Assembly: GCF_003428625.2 (NCBI RefSeq)
Contig: NZ_QVQT02000001.1
Span: forward strand, 806,001-870,000
DNA from: Paracidobacterium acidisoli
GTDB lineage: Bacteria; Acidobacteriota; Terriglobia; Terriglobales; Acidobacteriaceae
Direction: 5' to 3'
Length of the DNA stretch: 64,000 bases
The notes beneath the pieces were generated by a model that saw only the letters and a program-made list of their open reading frames with translations, was not told the DNA's origin and did not search any database. This document shows positions 16,226-25,869 of the stretch, one piece after another. The position numbers were made by a program, and so were the translations under genes. Numbering within the stretch: the stretch's first letter is position 1; each line of letters opens with the position of its first letter.

Positions 16226-18169
16226 TCAGCGCTCGAGCCAGACCACGGTGCCGCGCTGCACAGCAGGCAGCGTGAAGCGCACATCGTCACCCTGTTTCCG
16301 GCCGGTAATTTCGCTCTCGCTTCCCATAAAGGGCAGGACGTGCATCTTTGTTCCGAGGCTCGACGGAACGAGGACGCTTACCTCTGTCTGCGGAGTCGGG
16401 GTTGCGTTAACGCCCGCCTGCAGGCCGGTGAAGTTGGCGAAGTAGACATACGTTTTGTTATTGACACGGGCGACATGCCCCACCACGGTGCGAGGAGCTT
16501 CGATGCTGATGTCGAAGTGATTGTCGATGGCCTTCTGCAGCGCAGATGATGCATCGGCAGGGCGCTCGCCATCGAAGTGGCTGCTTGCCGCGTCGAGATA
16601 GGCACGCTCGGGGCTGTCAGGCAGACGGATCGCTCCGGCAATATCCTGCAGCTTTTCGTCGGGCTTTCCGGTCAGGACCAGTCGGCCGCTCTGTGCGAAG
16701 GTATGGAACGCTGCCGATTCTTCATCGCTTATGAAGCGGACATCGGGCAGGACAAGAGTGGGGCCGTGGAATGACGACAGGGTGCGAGGTGTGACGATCT
16801 GAAACTGGATATGGTTTTCCAGCAGATACAGAATGACACCCCGATAGGCGGCAACGAAATCCTTCGGACCGTAGTTGCGTGTCGTGTCAGAAAAATAGAC
16901 GCCGACATTGCCGAGCGGCGTGCGCGTATCGAAGAAGGTATGGTCGTGCGCGGCGATCCAGTGGAAGATCTCGCGGCGTGTCGGCGGATCGTTCGAGCCG
17001 GACATGACATGGCCCTTCGCATCCCAGAAATTCGCGCCCGCCATCAGCTCGGACATGGCGAGATTGAGCATGGCATCGTGCGGCTGAACGTGCGGCGCGC
17101 CATCCCATGAGTAGTTCAGAATCCATGTGGAACGATCACCGGCGAAGGCGCGGAAGCTGCGGATGCCCGCCTGATACATCATCCAGTCAAAGGGCGTGCG
17201 CGATGCCGCGGTGTGGTCTTCCCCTTCGCCGAACTCGTATTCGTGAGCGATGGCGTCTACATGAGCATAGAGCTGATAGACGTCAGAGCCGACGCGCGGA
17301 GCCGACTCCTCGATGCCGGGAAAGATCTCCGGGATGATGGAGATGTTGGGATTGACCTGCGTGGCGTTGGCGCGAATCTCGATGAGGAAGTCGGTGATGG
17401 TGCGGATGCGGAAGTCGACCCATTTGCGAAAGGCGGGATCGCTGAAGTCTCCGAGATGCACGTCATGCCTTGCATCGAGGCCGGTCTCGCGGCGGAAGGC
17501 TGCGACGGTCGCGTCGTCGAAGCTGGCCCAGCTGTCTTCCCATCCGGTGAAGTGCGTCATCCAGTAAGGAATGTCGATATAGATTCCATCGATGCCGGTA
17601 GCGGCGATCTGCCGGATGCGCTGCATGTAGAGTTTGCGCCAGTCGGGAGCGTATGGGCTTACCCAGACATCTTCCTCGCCCTTTCTGATCCAGAAGGCGG
17701 CTTTGTTGCCGAAGACAGCGGGCTGGCCGTCGATCTTTCGCTGCAGCCAGTCGGGATGCTCCTTCGCAACGGTATGCGGGCCATCTCCATTAGCCGTAAT
17801 GCACTCGGTGCCGGCGATGTAGACATAGGCTTTGTTGTGGTGCGCGTGCGCGGCGGCGGCGGCGCGGCGTATGGCCTCAAGCTTCTCTTCGGGATGGATC
17901 AGGCTTTCATAGCGGCCGGGGATGTCATTGTCGACCTCGATGCCGTAGACGCCATCGGCTTCGGCCTGACTGACGATGGTATCCGCGTTCTGCGGCGTGA
18001 GCGACCATGCAGCAATGCGAACATGCTGCAGCCATGCCCGCCCCGGGCCGCCGAATGTCTGCTCGGCGGAGGGTGTGGAGGATGTGGATGCGGGCGCGGT
18101 CTGACCAGACAGACCACACGCTGAAAAAAGGCAGACGGCTCCTGTGATCCAGAAAACTAAACGTTTCAT
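16226..18169 (-). CDS. Exported glycoside-hydrolase-like protein (GHL6/GH42-like architecture)
   Basis: A 647-residue exported protein; a signal peptide ends near residue 23 (LFSACGLSGQ), with a Cys that could make it a lipoprotein. The mature N-terminus (WLQHVRIAAWSLTPQNADTI) resembles the hypothetical-glycosyl-hydrolase 6 family. A TIM-barrel region follows (TGIDGIYIDIPYW; ISIIPEIFPGIEE), then a trimerisation-like alpha/beta region (TLVLPDVRFISDEE) as in GH42-type beta-galactosidases, and a C-terminal beta-sandwich. Catalytic acids cannot be assigned with certainty. It starts 43 bases after the stop of the receptor at 18212-21733 on the same strand, so the receptor and enzyme probably form one glycan-uptake unit. 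Confidence 0.7.
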   Translation of the reverse strand: MKRLVFWITGAVCLFSACGLSGQTAPASTSSTPSAEQTFGGPGRAWLQHVRIAAWSLTPQNADTIVSQAEADGVYGIEVDNDIPGRYESLIHPEEKLEAIRRAAAAAHAHHNKAYVYIAGTECITANGDGPHTVAKEHPDWLQRKIDGQPAVFGNKAAFWIRKGEEDVWVSPYAPDWRKLYMQRIRQIAATGIDGIYIDIPYWMTHFTGWEDSWASFDDATVAAFRRETGLDARHDVHLGDFSDPAFRKWVDFRIRTITDFLIEIRANATQVNPNISIIPEIFPGIEESAPRVGSDVYQLYAHVDAIAHEYEFGEGEDHTAASRTPFDWMMYQAGIRSFRAFAGDRSTWILNYSWDGAPHVQPHDAMLNLAMSELMAGANFWDAKGHVMSGSNDPPTRREIFHWIAAHDHTFFDTRTPLGNVGVYFSDTTRNYGPKDFVAAYRGVILYLLENHIQFQIVTPRTLSSFHGPTLVLPDVRFISDEESAAFHTFAQSGRLVLTGKPDEKLQDIAGAIRLPDSPERAYLDAASSHFDGERPADASSALQKAIDNHFDISIEAPRTVVGHVARVNNKTYVYFANFTGLQAGVNATPTPQTEVSVLVPSSLGTKMHVLPFMGSESEITGRKQGDDVRFTLPAVQRGTVVWLER

Positions 18170-18211
18170 CGTGAACTCTCGCTATGTGCAGACGGTGAGT
18201 GACCGTCCGGA

Positions 18212-21200
18212 TCAGAACTGATACCGCACACCGAACTGCGTATGGCGCGGCGTATAGCCTGCGGCGGTGGAGCTTACAATGCCGAAGGCCGAGTCTTCAT
18301 AGTCGTACGCCGGAAAGGCAAAGCGCGGCGTATTGGTGAAGTTGAAGAAGTCCGCGTGAATCTCAAGATTGCTCTCGCGGGGAAGCGAAATGCTCTTCAT
18401 GAACGAGACATCGAAGTTATGGATGCTGTCGGCGCGGATATTACTGAAGTAGCGCGGGGCGTTGCCGGGCTGCTGATCGCCGGGATCGGCGAAGCAGTTC
18501 TGATTGAGATATGGCTGATCGGTAAAGGCGGCGCGGTGCACGCTGATGCCGGTAAGCACCTGAGAGCAGACGACGTCGGGCCGCTGGTTACCGTCGGCAA
18601 TACGCGGACTCGACATGCTGATCGGCATAGGCTGGCCCGTCTGATACGTAAAGAGCGTGGAACCCTGCCATCCGCCGGCGATCGTATCGAGCCAGCGGCT
18701 CATGTTGCTGCCGATCAGACGGCCGCGGCCGACAGGCAGCTGCGTGACAACAGCTCCGGCCAGCCGATTGGTCGCATCGTTCGCACTTACCGACCACTCG
18801 GCCTTCAGATTGTCGAGCTCCTGCGGATTGCCGCTGTCAAGGTTTCCGACGAAGGCATTGAAGCCGGTGGAGGAGTTATCCTCGGCCTTCGACCAGGTGT
18901 AGTTGCCTTCGAAGGAGAGATAGCTGCCGGCACGCTTCTGGAAACGGACCTGCAGCGAGTTATACCAGGTCTGCGCAGCAAGCTTCGGCAATCCCTGGAA
19001 GGACCCGTCGAACTGCGGATAGGGACGCAGAAGGTTAATCTGCGGAATCTGGTCGTCGCCATAGCGGGATTCAGGCTCGTTAAAGATGGCTGACGTTCCG
19101 CTGAAGTACGGCTGAAACGGGTTGGTGACGAGATTGGCGAGCTCATCGCTCGTGTACTGACGGCGCACCGAGGAGGCAATGAAGTTACGATTGCTGGTGC
19201 TGGAGTAACCGCCCCACGGAAGATGCGTGCTGCGGCTGGCCGAGTAATCGATTCCAATAACGATCTTTCCTGGAAAGGCCTGCTGAACGCCGAGATTCCA
19301 CTGATAGATTTCAGCGTTGCGCGCCTTTTCGTAATCGAGATTGTTGCCGTTACCAAGCCCCCACTCAGCGAGCTTGCCGTACTTTGTTCCCTGTGGATCT
19401 TCAATGCCGGCGGGGAATGGATTTTCGAGCGTGGCGTAGCGGGTCACATAGTTGTTTTTGGTGAAGAAGACCGATGGGCTGCTGCTGAAGGCAGGACCAG
19501 GATACTGATAGTTGGTCGCTACGTTCATGCCGTAGTAGATTCCGGCGCCGCCACGAACTACCGTCTTCTCACTGACGGCGTAAGCGAAGCCGAAGCGCGG
19601 CGCGATGTTGTTGCGATCGACCGGAATATTGCGCTGCGAATTCGACGCGAAGACCGTAGACCCGAGAATGGGGCCGAGTGTGGGCACGGACATGCCTGAC
19701 TGCGCGGTGAAATCGCTGAACTGTTCCAGATTGTGGCGTTCGGTGTAGGGCGTGCTCCACTCGTAGCGGAGACCGAGATTCAGCGTGAGCTTTTCGGTGA
19801 TCTTCCAGTCGTCCTGCACATAAAAAGCGGTCTCGCGGGAGAGGTCGGCAACGGCGCGGCTTACGTTGATTCCGCCGGTGTCTCCGTAGCCGATGAGGAT
19901 GTTTGCGAAGGAGTTTCCCTGTGTGCCGTTGTCTGTGTCGTAGGGCGTGCCCGCGGTCACCAGCGGGTCGAAGCTGAAGTATCCGGTGGGGTAGTTTGGC
20001 TGGAAGAAGTTGTTATAGAAAAGGCGCTGCTCGCCGCCGAATTTGATGCTGTGCTTTCCGGGCGTCCAGGTGAAGGACGAGGAGTAATTCAGCAGAGTAT
20101 GAGCAAATTTCGTGTCGACGCAACACTGGCTGAAGAGCGGCGTGAAGCGGGAGTAGTCACCGTTTGAATTCGGCAGAATCGCGGGCATGCGCGAGATGCC
20201 GTTCTGATCGAGAGAAGAGGGGAAGCCAAAGGATGTGGGGTCGGGAGTCTTGGAGAAGGACGGTGACGCCACACGGTCGATGCCGAAGTGGCTTACCCAC
20301 AGAGTATTCGGCGTCGGCGTAAAGGTGTACTCGAGGCCGTCGTTGTAGACATCCGTGGTGTAGAAGTCACCGTCGTTAAAGATGTCGTCGAAGAACAGAG
20401 ACGGCGTGGAGCCATTGTTGTGCAGATAGCTGTAGCGTGCATTGATGCGCGAGCGGCTGCTGAAGTTCTGATCGAGCTTGGCATCGAACTGGATGTTATT
20501 GCCTCCCGACAGAATCACATTGCGGTAGTTATTTGTACCGATGCCCGGATCTCCCGGCAGGTCCGCTTTCGGGTAATAGTTGAGAATCTGTTGTCCGACA
20601 GGGTCGATTTCACCCTGTGGAATGGTGTTGTTGGCATAAGCGGGACGGCTGCCGTCGGGCTGCGTGAAGAACGGATCGAAGATCTGGTTCTGAACCAGAT
20701 TGCCGTTGACATCGTAGGACATCGTATTGGAGAAGTCGCCCGTGCGCTCGGCAGCCGTAGGCACGGTCGCAGTAATGTTGACGGGGCTGCGGTCGCGGGT
20801 GATCTCCATATCCACGAAGAAGAAGGTGCGGTCTTTGCGGACGGGCCCGCCGAGCGAAAAGCCGTACTGATCGTGCTGGTGATCGGGCACGGGGCCTGAG
20901 TTGAAGAAGTCGCGCGCGTCGAAGACGGAGCGCTGGCCGTACCACCATGCACTGCCGTGAAGCGTGTTCGTGCCGGACTTCATCACCGTGTTCACGATCG
21001 TGCCGCCGTTGTTGCCGTACTCGGCCGAGAAGCTGTTGTTCTCAACCTTGAACTCCTGGAGCGCTTCCACCGAGGGCTGGTAGTAGACGTTCGATGTGCC
21101 GCCTTCGCCCTGTTCCGGAGCGCTGGTGAGATTGCCGTCGAGGCGAATCTCCGCGGTCGCGTTGCGCTGTCCGTTGGAGACGAAGTTGGTACCGGCGGGA

Positions 21201-21733
21201 TAGGAATCGGCGACGCCGGAGCCTGTGGTCTCCGTTACGCCGCCGGCCAGAAAGGTAAGGCCGAAGGAGTCGCGGCCGACGAGAGGAATCTGCACCAGAT
21301 ATTTGCTGCCCACATCGGTGCCGAGGGTCGCGTCTTCTGAGTCGAGCAGCACAGGGACGGTGCTGACGGTGACGCTCTCGGTAACGGTGGCCGGACGAAG
21401 CGTGACATTGAGCGTGGCCTGCTGATTGACCGTGAGCGTGATGTTGTCCTGCTCGACGGGGCCGAAGCCATCCGCTTCAATCAACATTTTGTAGGTGGCC
21501 GGCGGCAGCGCGCGAAAGGAGTAGCCGCCTTTGGCATCACTGACCGCATTATGCGCAACGTTCGTGGCGACATCGGTCAGGGTGAGGCGCGCACGCGGTA
21601 TCAGTGCTCCGGCACTGTCGCTGACGTTGCCGCGCAGCACTCCCTCATTTATGGACTGAGCAAAAACGGGTGAAATTAACGCAAGCATGGCGACGGCCGC
21701 CAGCAGAAATCTGGTCCATCCGGGTATTCGCAT
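18212..21733 (-). CDS. TonB-dependent receptor, Oar-like, with carboxypeptidase-regulatory-like domain
   Basis: A 1173-residue receptor. The ATG at 21733 follows GGAGG six bases upstream; the signal peptide ends near residue 26 (VFA|QSI). The regulatory domain (VLRGNVSDSAGALIPRARL) occupies about residues 30-115, the plug follows (VQIPLVGRDSFGLTFLAGG), and the barrel ends in GVRYQF. A near-perfect promoter lies at 21809-21837. The next gene downstream (16226-18169) is an exported glycosidase-like protein in the same orientation, so the imported substrate is probably a saccharide. No regulator is adjacent. Confidence 0.9.
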   Translation of the reverse strand: MRIPGWTRFLLAAVAMLALISPVFAQSINEGVLRGNVSDSAGALIPRARLTLTDVATNVAHNAVSDAKGGYSFRALPPATYKMLIEADGFGPVEQDNITLTVNQQATLNVTLRPATVTESVTVSTVPVLLDSEDATLGTDVGSKYLVQIPLVGRDSFGLTFLAGGVTETTGSGVADSYPAGTNFVSNGQRNATAEIRLDGNLTSAPEQGEGGTSNVYYQPSVEALQEFKVENNSFSAEYGNNGGTIVNTVMKSGTNTLHGSAWWYGQRSVFDARDFFNSGPVPDHQHDQYGFSLGGPVRKDRTFFFVDMEITRDRSPVNITATVPTAAERTGDFSNTMSYDVNGNLVQNQIFDPFFTQPDGSRPAYANNTIPQGEIDPVGQQILNYYPKADLPGDPGIGTNNYRNVILSGGNNIQFDAKLDQNFSSRSRINARYSYLHNNGSTPSLFFDDIFNDGDFYTTDVYNDGLEYTFTPTPNTLWVSHFGIDRVASPSFSKTPDPTSFGFPSSLDQNGISRMPAILPNSNGDYSRFTPLFSQCCVDTKFAHTLLNYSSSFTWTPGKHSIKFGGEQRLFYNNFFQPNYPTGYFSFDPLVTAGTPYDTDNGTQGNSFANILIGYGDTGGINVSRAVADLSRETAFYVQDDWKITEKLTLNLGLRYEWSTPYTERHNLEQFSDFTAQSGMSVPTLGPILGSTVFASNSQRNIPVDRNNIAPRFGFAYAVSEKTVVRGGAGIYYGMNVATNYQYPGPAFSSSPSVFFTKNNYVTRYATLENPFPAGIEDPQGTKYGKLAEWGLGNGNNLDYEKARNAEIYQWNLGVQQAFPGKIVIGIDYSASRSTHLPWGGYSSTSNRNFIASSVRRQYTSDELANLVTNPFQPYFSGTSAIFNEPESRYGDDQIPQINLLRPYPQFDGSFQGLPKLAAQTWYNSLQVRFQKRAGSYLSFEGNYTWSKAEDNSSTGFNAFVGNLDSGNPQELDNLKAEWSVSANDATNRLAGAVVTQLPVGRGRLIGSNMSRWLDTIAGGWQGSTLFTYQTGQPMPISMSSPRIADGNQRPDVVCSQVLTGISVHRAAFTDQPYLNQNCFADPGDQQPGNAPRYFSNIRADSIHNFDVSFMKSISLPRESNLEIHADFFNFTNTPRFAFPAYDYEDSAFGIVSSTAAGYTPRHTQFGVRYQF

Positions 21734-21808
21734 TCAGGGCCTCCAAAGCGAATTGCACTTATGTTACGAATTAATATTTTTTCTATTTATTTATTTCGCA
21801 GTGGGCTG

Positions 21809-21837
21809 TTTATATTGCCCGGAAAAGGGGCTGTCAA
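21809..21837 (-). promoter_or_regulatory. Sigma-70 promoter for the receptor at 18212-21733
   Basis: On the minus strand TTGACA (21832-21837) and TATAAA (21809-21814) are separated by 17 bases. The leader is about 70 bases and AT-rich. Confidence 0.7.
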
Positions 21838-22063
21838 GCGGGAAATGGAAGGAATGAATCAGATTTTTGCGCTGTCTCGCAAGCCGGGACCAGCAGGAGC
21901 CGGAGGGGGCCGCGCAATGCCACAGGGCTGTGTTTCGCGGTGTTTTCAGGTATGGAGGTAAACCGGACTACCGAGCCCGGAGATGGGCCGGAGAGCAGCA
22001 GATGCACGCGACATGTGTTGCTTTGCAGCGTCTGCTTACGATATGAATGCTTTACCGGCAGGG

Positions 22064-22100
22064 AGCTTTCAGAAACGTGCCAAAGCTTTCAGAAACGTGC
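22064..22100. repeat. Tandem 17-base repeat, period 20
   Basis: AGCTTTCAGAAACGTGC occurs at 22064-22080 and again at 22084-22100. It lies in the 391-base non-coding stretch 21734-22124, between the upstream region of a receptor and the 3' end of the MFS gene. Besides this and the promoter at 21809-21837 I see nothing else there. Confidence 0.7.
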
Positions 22101-22124
22101 TGGCGGAAGGGCACTTTCCAAAGC

Positions 22125-23807
22125 TCATTCGAAGTACATTTCGATCTCTTCGAGGGTCTTTCCTTTGGTCTCGGGCAGGAAGAATGCCGCGGTGATGAAG
22201 TAAATTACCGTGCAGCCGGCCCAGAAGAAGAACATGGAAAAGTATCCGTAGTTGCCGACGGCCGGAAGGAAGACCGCGGCGATCAGCGTGGAGACACCCT
22301 GGTTGAGCAGCAGCGCGATGCCCATGCCGACGGAGCGGATGCGCATCGGCATCAGCTCAGAGAGGGCGAGCCACACCACCACGCCTGGTCCCACCGCATA
22401 CGACGCGATAAAGATGGCGAGGCATATAGTGATGAGCCAGCCGGTTCGCTCCGCGGGCACGGGCCCATAAAATGCCCGCTCAATGGTGAGGGGAGCATGC
22501 TGGGATTTGGCATCGGGCTGAATGTCGAGCGCGGCATCGCGGCTGTCGTTGAGGACCGTGGCGATGTGATCGCCGTCGCCGTAGGAGTAGAGCACGGTCA
22601 GCACCATGGCTTGCTTCTGCGGAGAAGGACCGAGCGTGGTCTCGTTCACCGGTATGGTCAGATGGTTGCCGGTCTCCGCAGCCTGGATGCGGCTCTTTAC
22701 GTCGACTCGCTGCGATTCAAAGCTGAGAAAGACAAAGCCGCCGGCCAGCAGCGACAGGACGATTCCGGCGGTGCCGATTTTAAGAAGAAAGGTTCGCCCT
22801 TTTTTTTCGACCAGGGCAACGGCCACGAGCGTCATGACGCAGTTGAGCAGCTTCACCACGACATCGCCCTGCGTGGCATGCGTGGCGGTCATGCCGGCCT
22901 GGCGGAGAATGACGACGAGAAAGCCGAGGACGGAGTTGATGCCGGTCGCCTGATTGAACGCAAGCACGATGCAGGCCAGGATGAAGGGGAGAACGTATTT
23001 CTTTTTCAGCAGCGAGCCGGCGTCGCGGGCGGCGGCCTTCCCTTCCCGGCTCTGATCCGGGGCCGAGGCCATCTCCTGCAGCGCCAGCTCGGCATCCTGC
23101 TCAGAGGCGGAGCGGCGGAGAGCGCGCAGAGCCTCTTCACGACGGCCGCGGCGCATGAGCCAGCGCGGACTTTCGGTGAGAAAGAAGGCTCCGGCAAAAA
23201 AGAGGAGGCCGGGATAGATGACGGCGAGAAACATGCCGCGCCAGGCGTGATTCTGCGCGGCACGAATCAGCTCGAGATTACCGGCGGCATGCGCAATCGT
23301 CGCCTCAGCCTGCCGCGTATAGAAGAAGCCGATGAAGGCCGCCAGCGCGATGCCGAAGGTGAGCATGAACTGGAAGACGGCGGTTCCCTGCCCGCGCCGG
23401 TTTGCGCCGAGCGATTCGGCAAGATACAGCGGAACAACGACGGCAATGACGCCGCCGCTCATACCCTGCAGCAGACGGCCGAGGAAGAGCGAGGTGAATC
23501 CCTGTGAGATGACGATCAGAACGACGCTGGCGACGAACATCGAGCCGCTGACGATCATGATCTTCTTTCGCCCGCACCAGTCGGCGAGCACACCGGCCAC
23601 CGGCGACGAGACCATGCTTCCGCCCAGCACGGCGGCAACGATCAGCGATGTCTGAGCGAGGTTCAGGTTGACGGTCTTGCTCAGATAGAGCAGCGCCGCG
23701 GCGATGATGCCCACATCGATGCCGTAGAGAAGTCCGCCCAGACCGGCGATGAAGATCACAAACCGGCCGTAGAGGCCGGCGCCTGATGTCAATTGCTCAG
23801 TAGCCAT
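22125..23807 (-). CDS. MFS sugar porter with large extracytoplasmic insertion
   Basis: A 560-residue inner-membrane transporter of the sugar-porter family, predicted to have 12 membrane segments. Family signatures are present: GRKK after TM2, WCGRKKIMI, ESPRWLM at the end of TM6, NQATGINSVLGF in TM7, and PETKGKTLEEIEMYFE at the C-terminus. Unlike typical members (about 460-490 residues) it carries roughly 95 extra residues between TM9 and TM10, an outward-facing loop (from SFESQRVDVKSR to GPVPAERTGW). It lies 60 bases after the amidohydrolase gene and downstream of the DeoR regulator on the same strand, so it is the likely cytoplasmic entry route for the sugar processed by the 26.4-32 kb enzymes. 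Confidence 0.9.
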   Translation of the reverse strand: MATEQLTSGAGLYGRFVIFIAGLGGLLYGIDVGIIAAALLYLSKTVNLNLAQTSLIVAAVLGGSMVSSPVAGVLADWCGRKKIMIVSGSMFVASVVLIVISQGFTSLFLGRLLQGMSGGVIAVVVPLYLAESLGANRRGQGTAVFQFMLTFGIALAAFIGFFYTRQAEATIAHAAGNLELIRAAQNHAWRGMFLAVIYPGLLFFAGAFFLTESPRWLMRRGRREEALRALRRSASEQDAELALQEMASAPDQSREGKAAARDAGSLLKKKYVLPFILACIVLAFNQATGINSVLGFLVVILRQAGMTATHATQGDVVVKLLNCVMTLVAVALVEKKGRTFLLKIGTAGIVLSLLAGGFVFLSFESQRVDVKSRIQAAETGNHLTIPVNETTLGPSPQKQAMVLTVLYSYGDGDHIATVLNDSRDAALDIQPDAKSQHAPLTIERAFYGPVPAERTGWLITICLAIFIASYAVGPGVVVWLALSELMPMRIRSVGMGIALLLNQGVSTLIAAVFLPAVGNYGYFSMFFFWAGCTVIYFITAAFFLPETKGKTLEEIEMYFE

Positions 23808-23867
23808 GAGAAAAAGAGGAAACCGGTGCTGCTGCCGTTATTCGTTTACCCCGCCTGAAAGGCCTCT

Positions 23868-24920
23868 TCAGCGCAGCAGGCGGAGAGCATTTTCACGGTA
23901 CACCATGCGCAGCACGTCGTCAGGCAAATCGAGACCATAAATATTCCACCGTCCCTGGCGCGAAGCGTGAGAAGGATACTCGAAGTATTCGTCCGCCGTC
24001 TCCAGAAAGCGGAAGTAGAGCCGGTACATGTGCTCTTCGGGCAGCAGATCGGAGCCGAAGAGGATGCGGTCGGGAAATCTCAGAAAGAGCTTTCGCGCCG
24101 AATATGGCTGCCGGCCCAGCTCCGATGCGCGCGCGCTGATATCGATCGACACATTGGGATACGTCTCGAGCAGTCTGGTGACGCGGGCCAGGTTTTCACC
24201 GCATTCGGCTACGTGCGCGGCCACGAACGCCGTCTTCGGATGGCGCGCAATCACGCGGTCGCGCTGGTCGAGAAGCTGCTGTTTGGAGTAGTGCGCGCCG
24301 TGAAATCCCCAGTCAGGATGCGCCGCCAGCTCTTCGTAACGCTCGTTGTGGGCGTCGATCGGCAGGAAGAAGGCGTCGGGGTCGGCGGTGTGGAACATGA
24401 CTGGAATGCCCAGCTCGGCTGCTTTGTCGAAGATCGGCGCGAGACGCTCGTCATCGATGCGCAGCAGCTCGCCGCTGCCGTCGCGCACGATCAGACCGAG
24501 ATCCTTCCAGAACTTGATGCCCTGCGCGCCGCGCTCGACCAGCCTCTCCAGCCGGTCGCAGGTGACGGAGGCGAAATCGGTCTTCTCGACGCCGGACCAG
24601 TCCATCCAGCCGATGGTTGCGAAGCGTTCGGGGCTGGCTGAATGGAATTTTTCGATCATGCGCAGCGCGGCTTCGCCGGTCTGCATGGTGATGTTCACAA
24701 TGCGCTCGATGCCGCAGGCGTCCATCACGCGCAGCACGTCATCGGGTTCGGTTGCGTCCAGATGGTTGTGATAGTCGATGACCGGGAAGCGCGCTTTGCC
24801 GATCTCATGCTCCTCCGCCGTCAGCATCGACCGCGGCTGAAAATCGCTCAGTGGAAGGGTTACCTCTGCCCTGGCGGTCACCATGGCGACGAACTTATCC
24901 TGCTCGGTCGGCGGAGTCAT
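23868..24920 (-). CDS. Amidohydrolase-2 family metal-dependent hydrolase
   Basis: A 350-residue cytoplasmic TIM-barrel protein. The ATG at 24920 (MTPPTEQDKF) follows a GAGGAG ribosome site; an ATG-type start further upstream at 24980 has none. Metal-site motifs are in order: H51-x-H53 (DYHNHLD), a Lys on a strand (GIKFWKDLG), His (VMFHTADPD), His (FVAAHVAECGEN) and a final Asp (ILFGSDLLPEE). This family covers decarboxylases, lactonases and uronate or sugar-acid hydrolases, and it is distinct from the NagA/AgaA deacetylases. Its place between the DeoR repressor and the sugar porter suggests a role in the same sugar pathway, perhaps as a lactonase, but the substrate cannot be determined. Confidence 0.8.
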   Translation of the reverse strand: MTPPTEQDKFVAMVTARAEVTLPLSDFQPRSMLTAEEHEIGKARFPVIDYHNHLDATEPDDVLRVMDACGIERIVNITMQTGEAALRMIEKFHSASPERFATIGWMDWSGVEKTDFASVTCDRLERLVERGAQGIKFWKDLGLIVRDGSGELLRIDDERLAPIFDKAAELGIPVMFHTADPDAFFLPIDAHNERYEELAAHPDWGFHGAHYSKQQLLDQRDRVIARHPKTAFVAAHVAECGENLARVTRLLETYPNVSIDISARASELGRQPYSARKLFLRFPDRILFGSDLLPEEHMYRLYFRFLETADEYFEYPSHASRQGRWNIYGLDLPDDVLRMVYRENALRLLR

Positions 24921-25065
24921 TCTCTCCTCATTCTGTTTCGAGTGAAAGCCTTTCCGTAGAAAAGCATCAGCAGAGCTCACTGTAATGAACGCTGAAGGCT
25001 CCGGTCAAACGAACTGAAAGGAAACGAAACTTTCGATAACCCGAAGGGATGGATAGAGAGCGGAC

Positions 25066-25869
25066 TCAGACGAGTGTGAGGACGATTCCCTGGCCGCGCA
25101 GGGCGTCCGCCGTCTCCTGAGGGAGGTTGCGATCGGTGATGACGTGATGAATGGCCGACGGCGGTACAATGCGCGACAGGCTGCGGCGGCTGAATTTGCT
25201 TGAATCGCATACGGCGATGACCTGGCGCGCGGCCTTCACCATAGCGCGATTGACACGGGATTCGAGGAAATTCGGGGTGGTGATGCCGACCTCGAGGTCA
25301 AATCCGTCAACGCCGAGAAACAGAATGTCGGCGTGCATCTCTTCCAGATTGTCTTCGGCCAGCGGGCCGACCAGCGAGAAGGAGTTCTTGCGCAGTGTTC
25401 CGCCGACCAGGATCACCTCGAAGTCGGTTCCGGCCAGCTCCGCCGCGATGTTCACCGCATTGGTGATGATGGTGAGCTGCTTAAACCGCTTGAGCCCCTG
25501 GGCGATTGCGGTCGTCGTCGTGCCGGAGTCGAGAATGATGCAGTGCCCTTCTTCCACCATCTTTGTGGCGGCGGCGGCGATCCGCTCTTTCTCGGCATAG
25601 TTGTGCTTCTGCTTTTCCTGCAGCGTGGGGTCGACCAGGGCGCTGGACTGAATGCGCAGAGCGCCGCCGTGGGAGCGCTGCACCAGCCCTTTGGACTGGA
25701 GGAAATCCAGATCTTTGCGGATGGTGATCTGGGATATTTTCAGCTCCTGAGAGAGCCTGCCGACCAACACTCTTCCCTGCTTCTGGATCAGTTCCAGAAT
25801 GTGCTGGCGCCGCTCGTCGATCAGCATATCCGGCTTTTCGCTGGATTGAACCTTCGCTTTGCCTCGCAT
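25066..25869 (-). CDS. DeoR/GlpR-family (AgaR-like) transcriptional repressor
   Basis: A 267-residue repressor starting at ATG 25869 (an upstream TTG at 25884 is possible; the ribosome site is weak). The N-terminal winged helix has the DeoR signature (ERRQHILELIQKQGRVLVGRLSQ, DLDFLQSKGLVQRSHGGA). The C-terminal sugar-phosphate sensor domain shows the expected ILDSGTTTTAIAQ, ITNAVNIAAEL and LVGGTLRKNSFSLVGP segments. DeoR members of this kind sense phosphorylated sugars. It sits between the amidohydrolase/MFS genes and the divergent kinase operon, and probably binds the paired GCTTAATATC direct repeats at 26376-26401. Confidence 0.9.
   Translation of the reverse strand: MRGKAKVQSSEKPDMLIDERRQHILELIQKQGRVLVGRLSQELKISQITIRKDLDFLQSKGLVQRSHGGALRIQSSALVDPTLQEKQKHNYAEKERIAAAATKMVEEGHCIILDSGTTTTAIAQGLKRFKQLTIITNAVNIAAELAGTDFEVILVGGTLRKNSFSLVGPLAEDNLEEMHADILFLGVDGFDLEVGITTPNFLESRVNRAMVKAARQVIAVCDSSKFSRRSLSRIVPPSAIHHVITDRNLPQETADALRGQGIVLTLV

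Noticed and set aside
22047-23507. A 486-codon plus-strand frame opposite the sugar porter
   Set aside because: Highly charged, with no family match, and the opposite strand encodes a clear 12-helix MFS protein.
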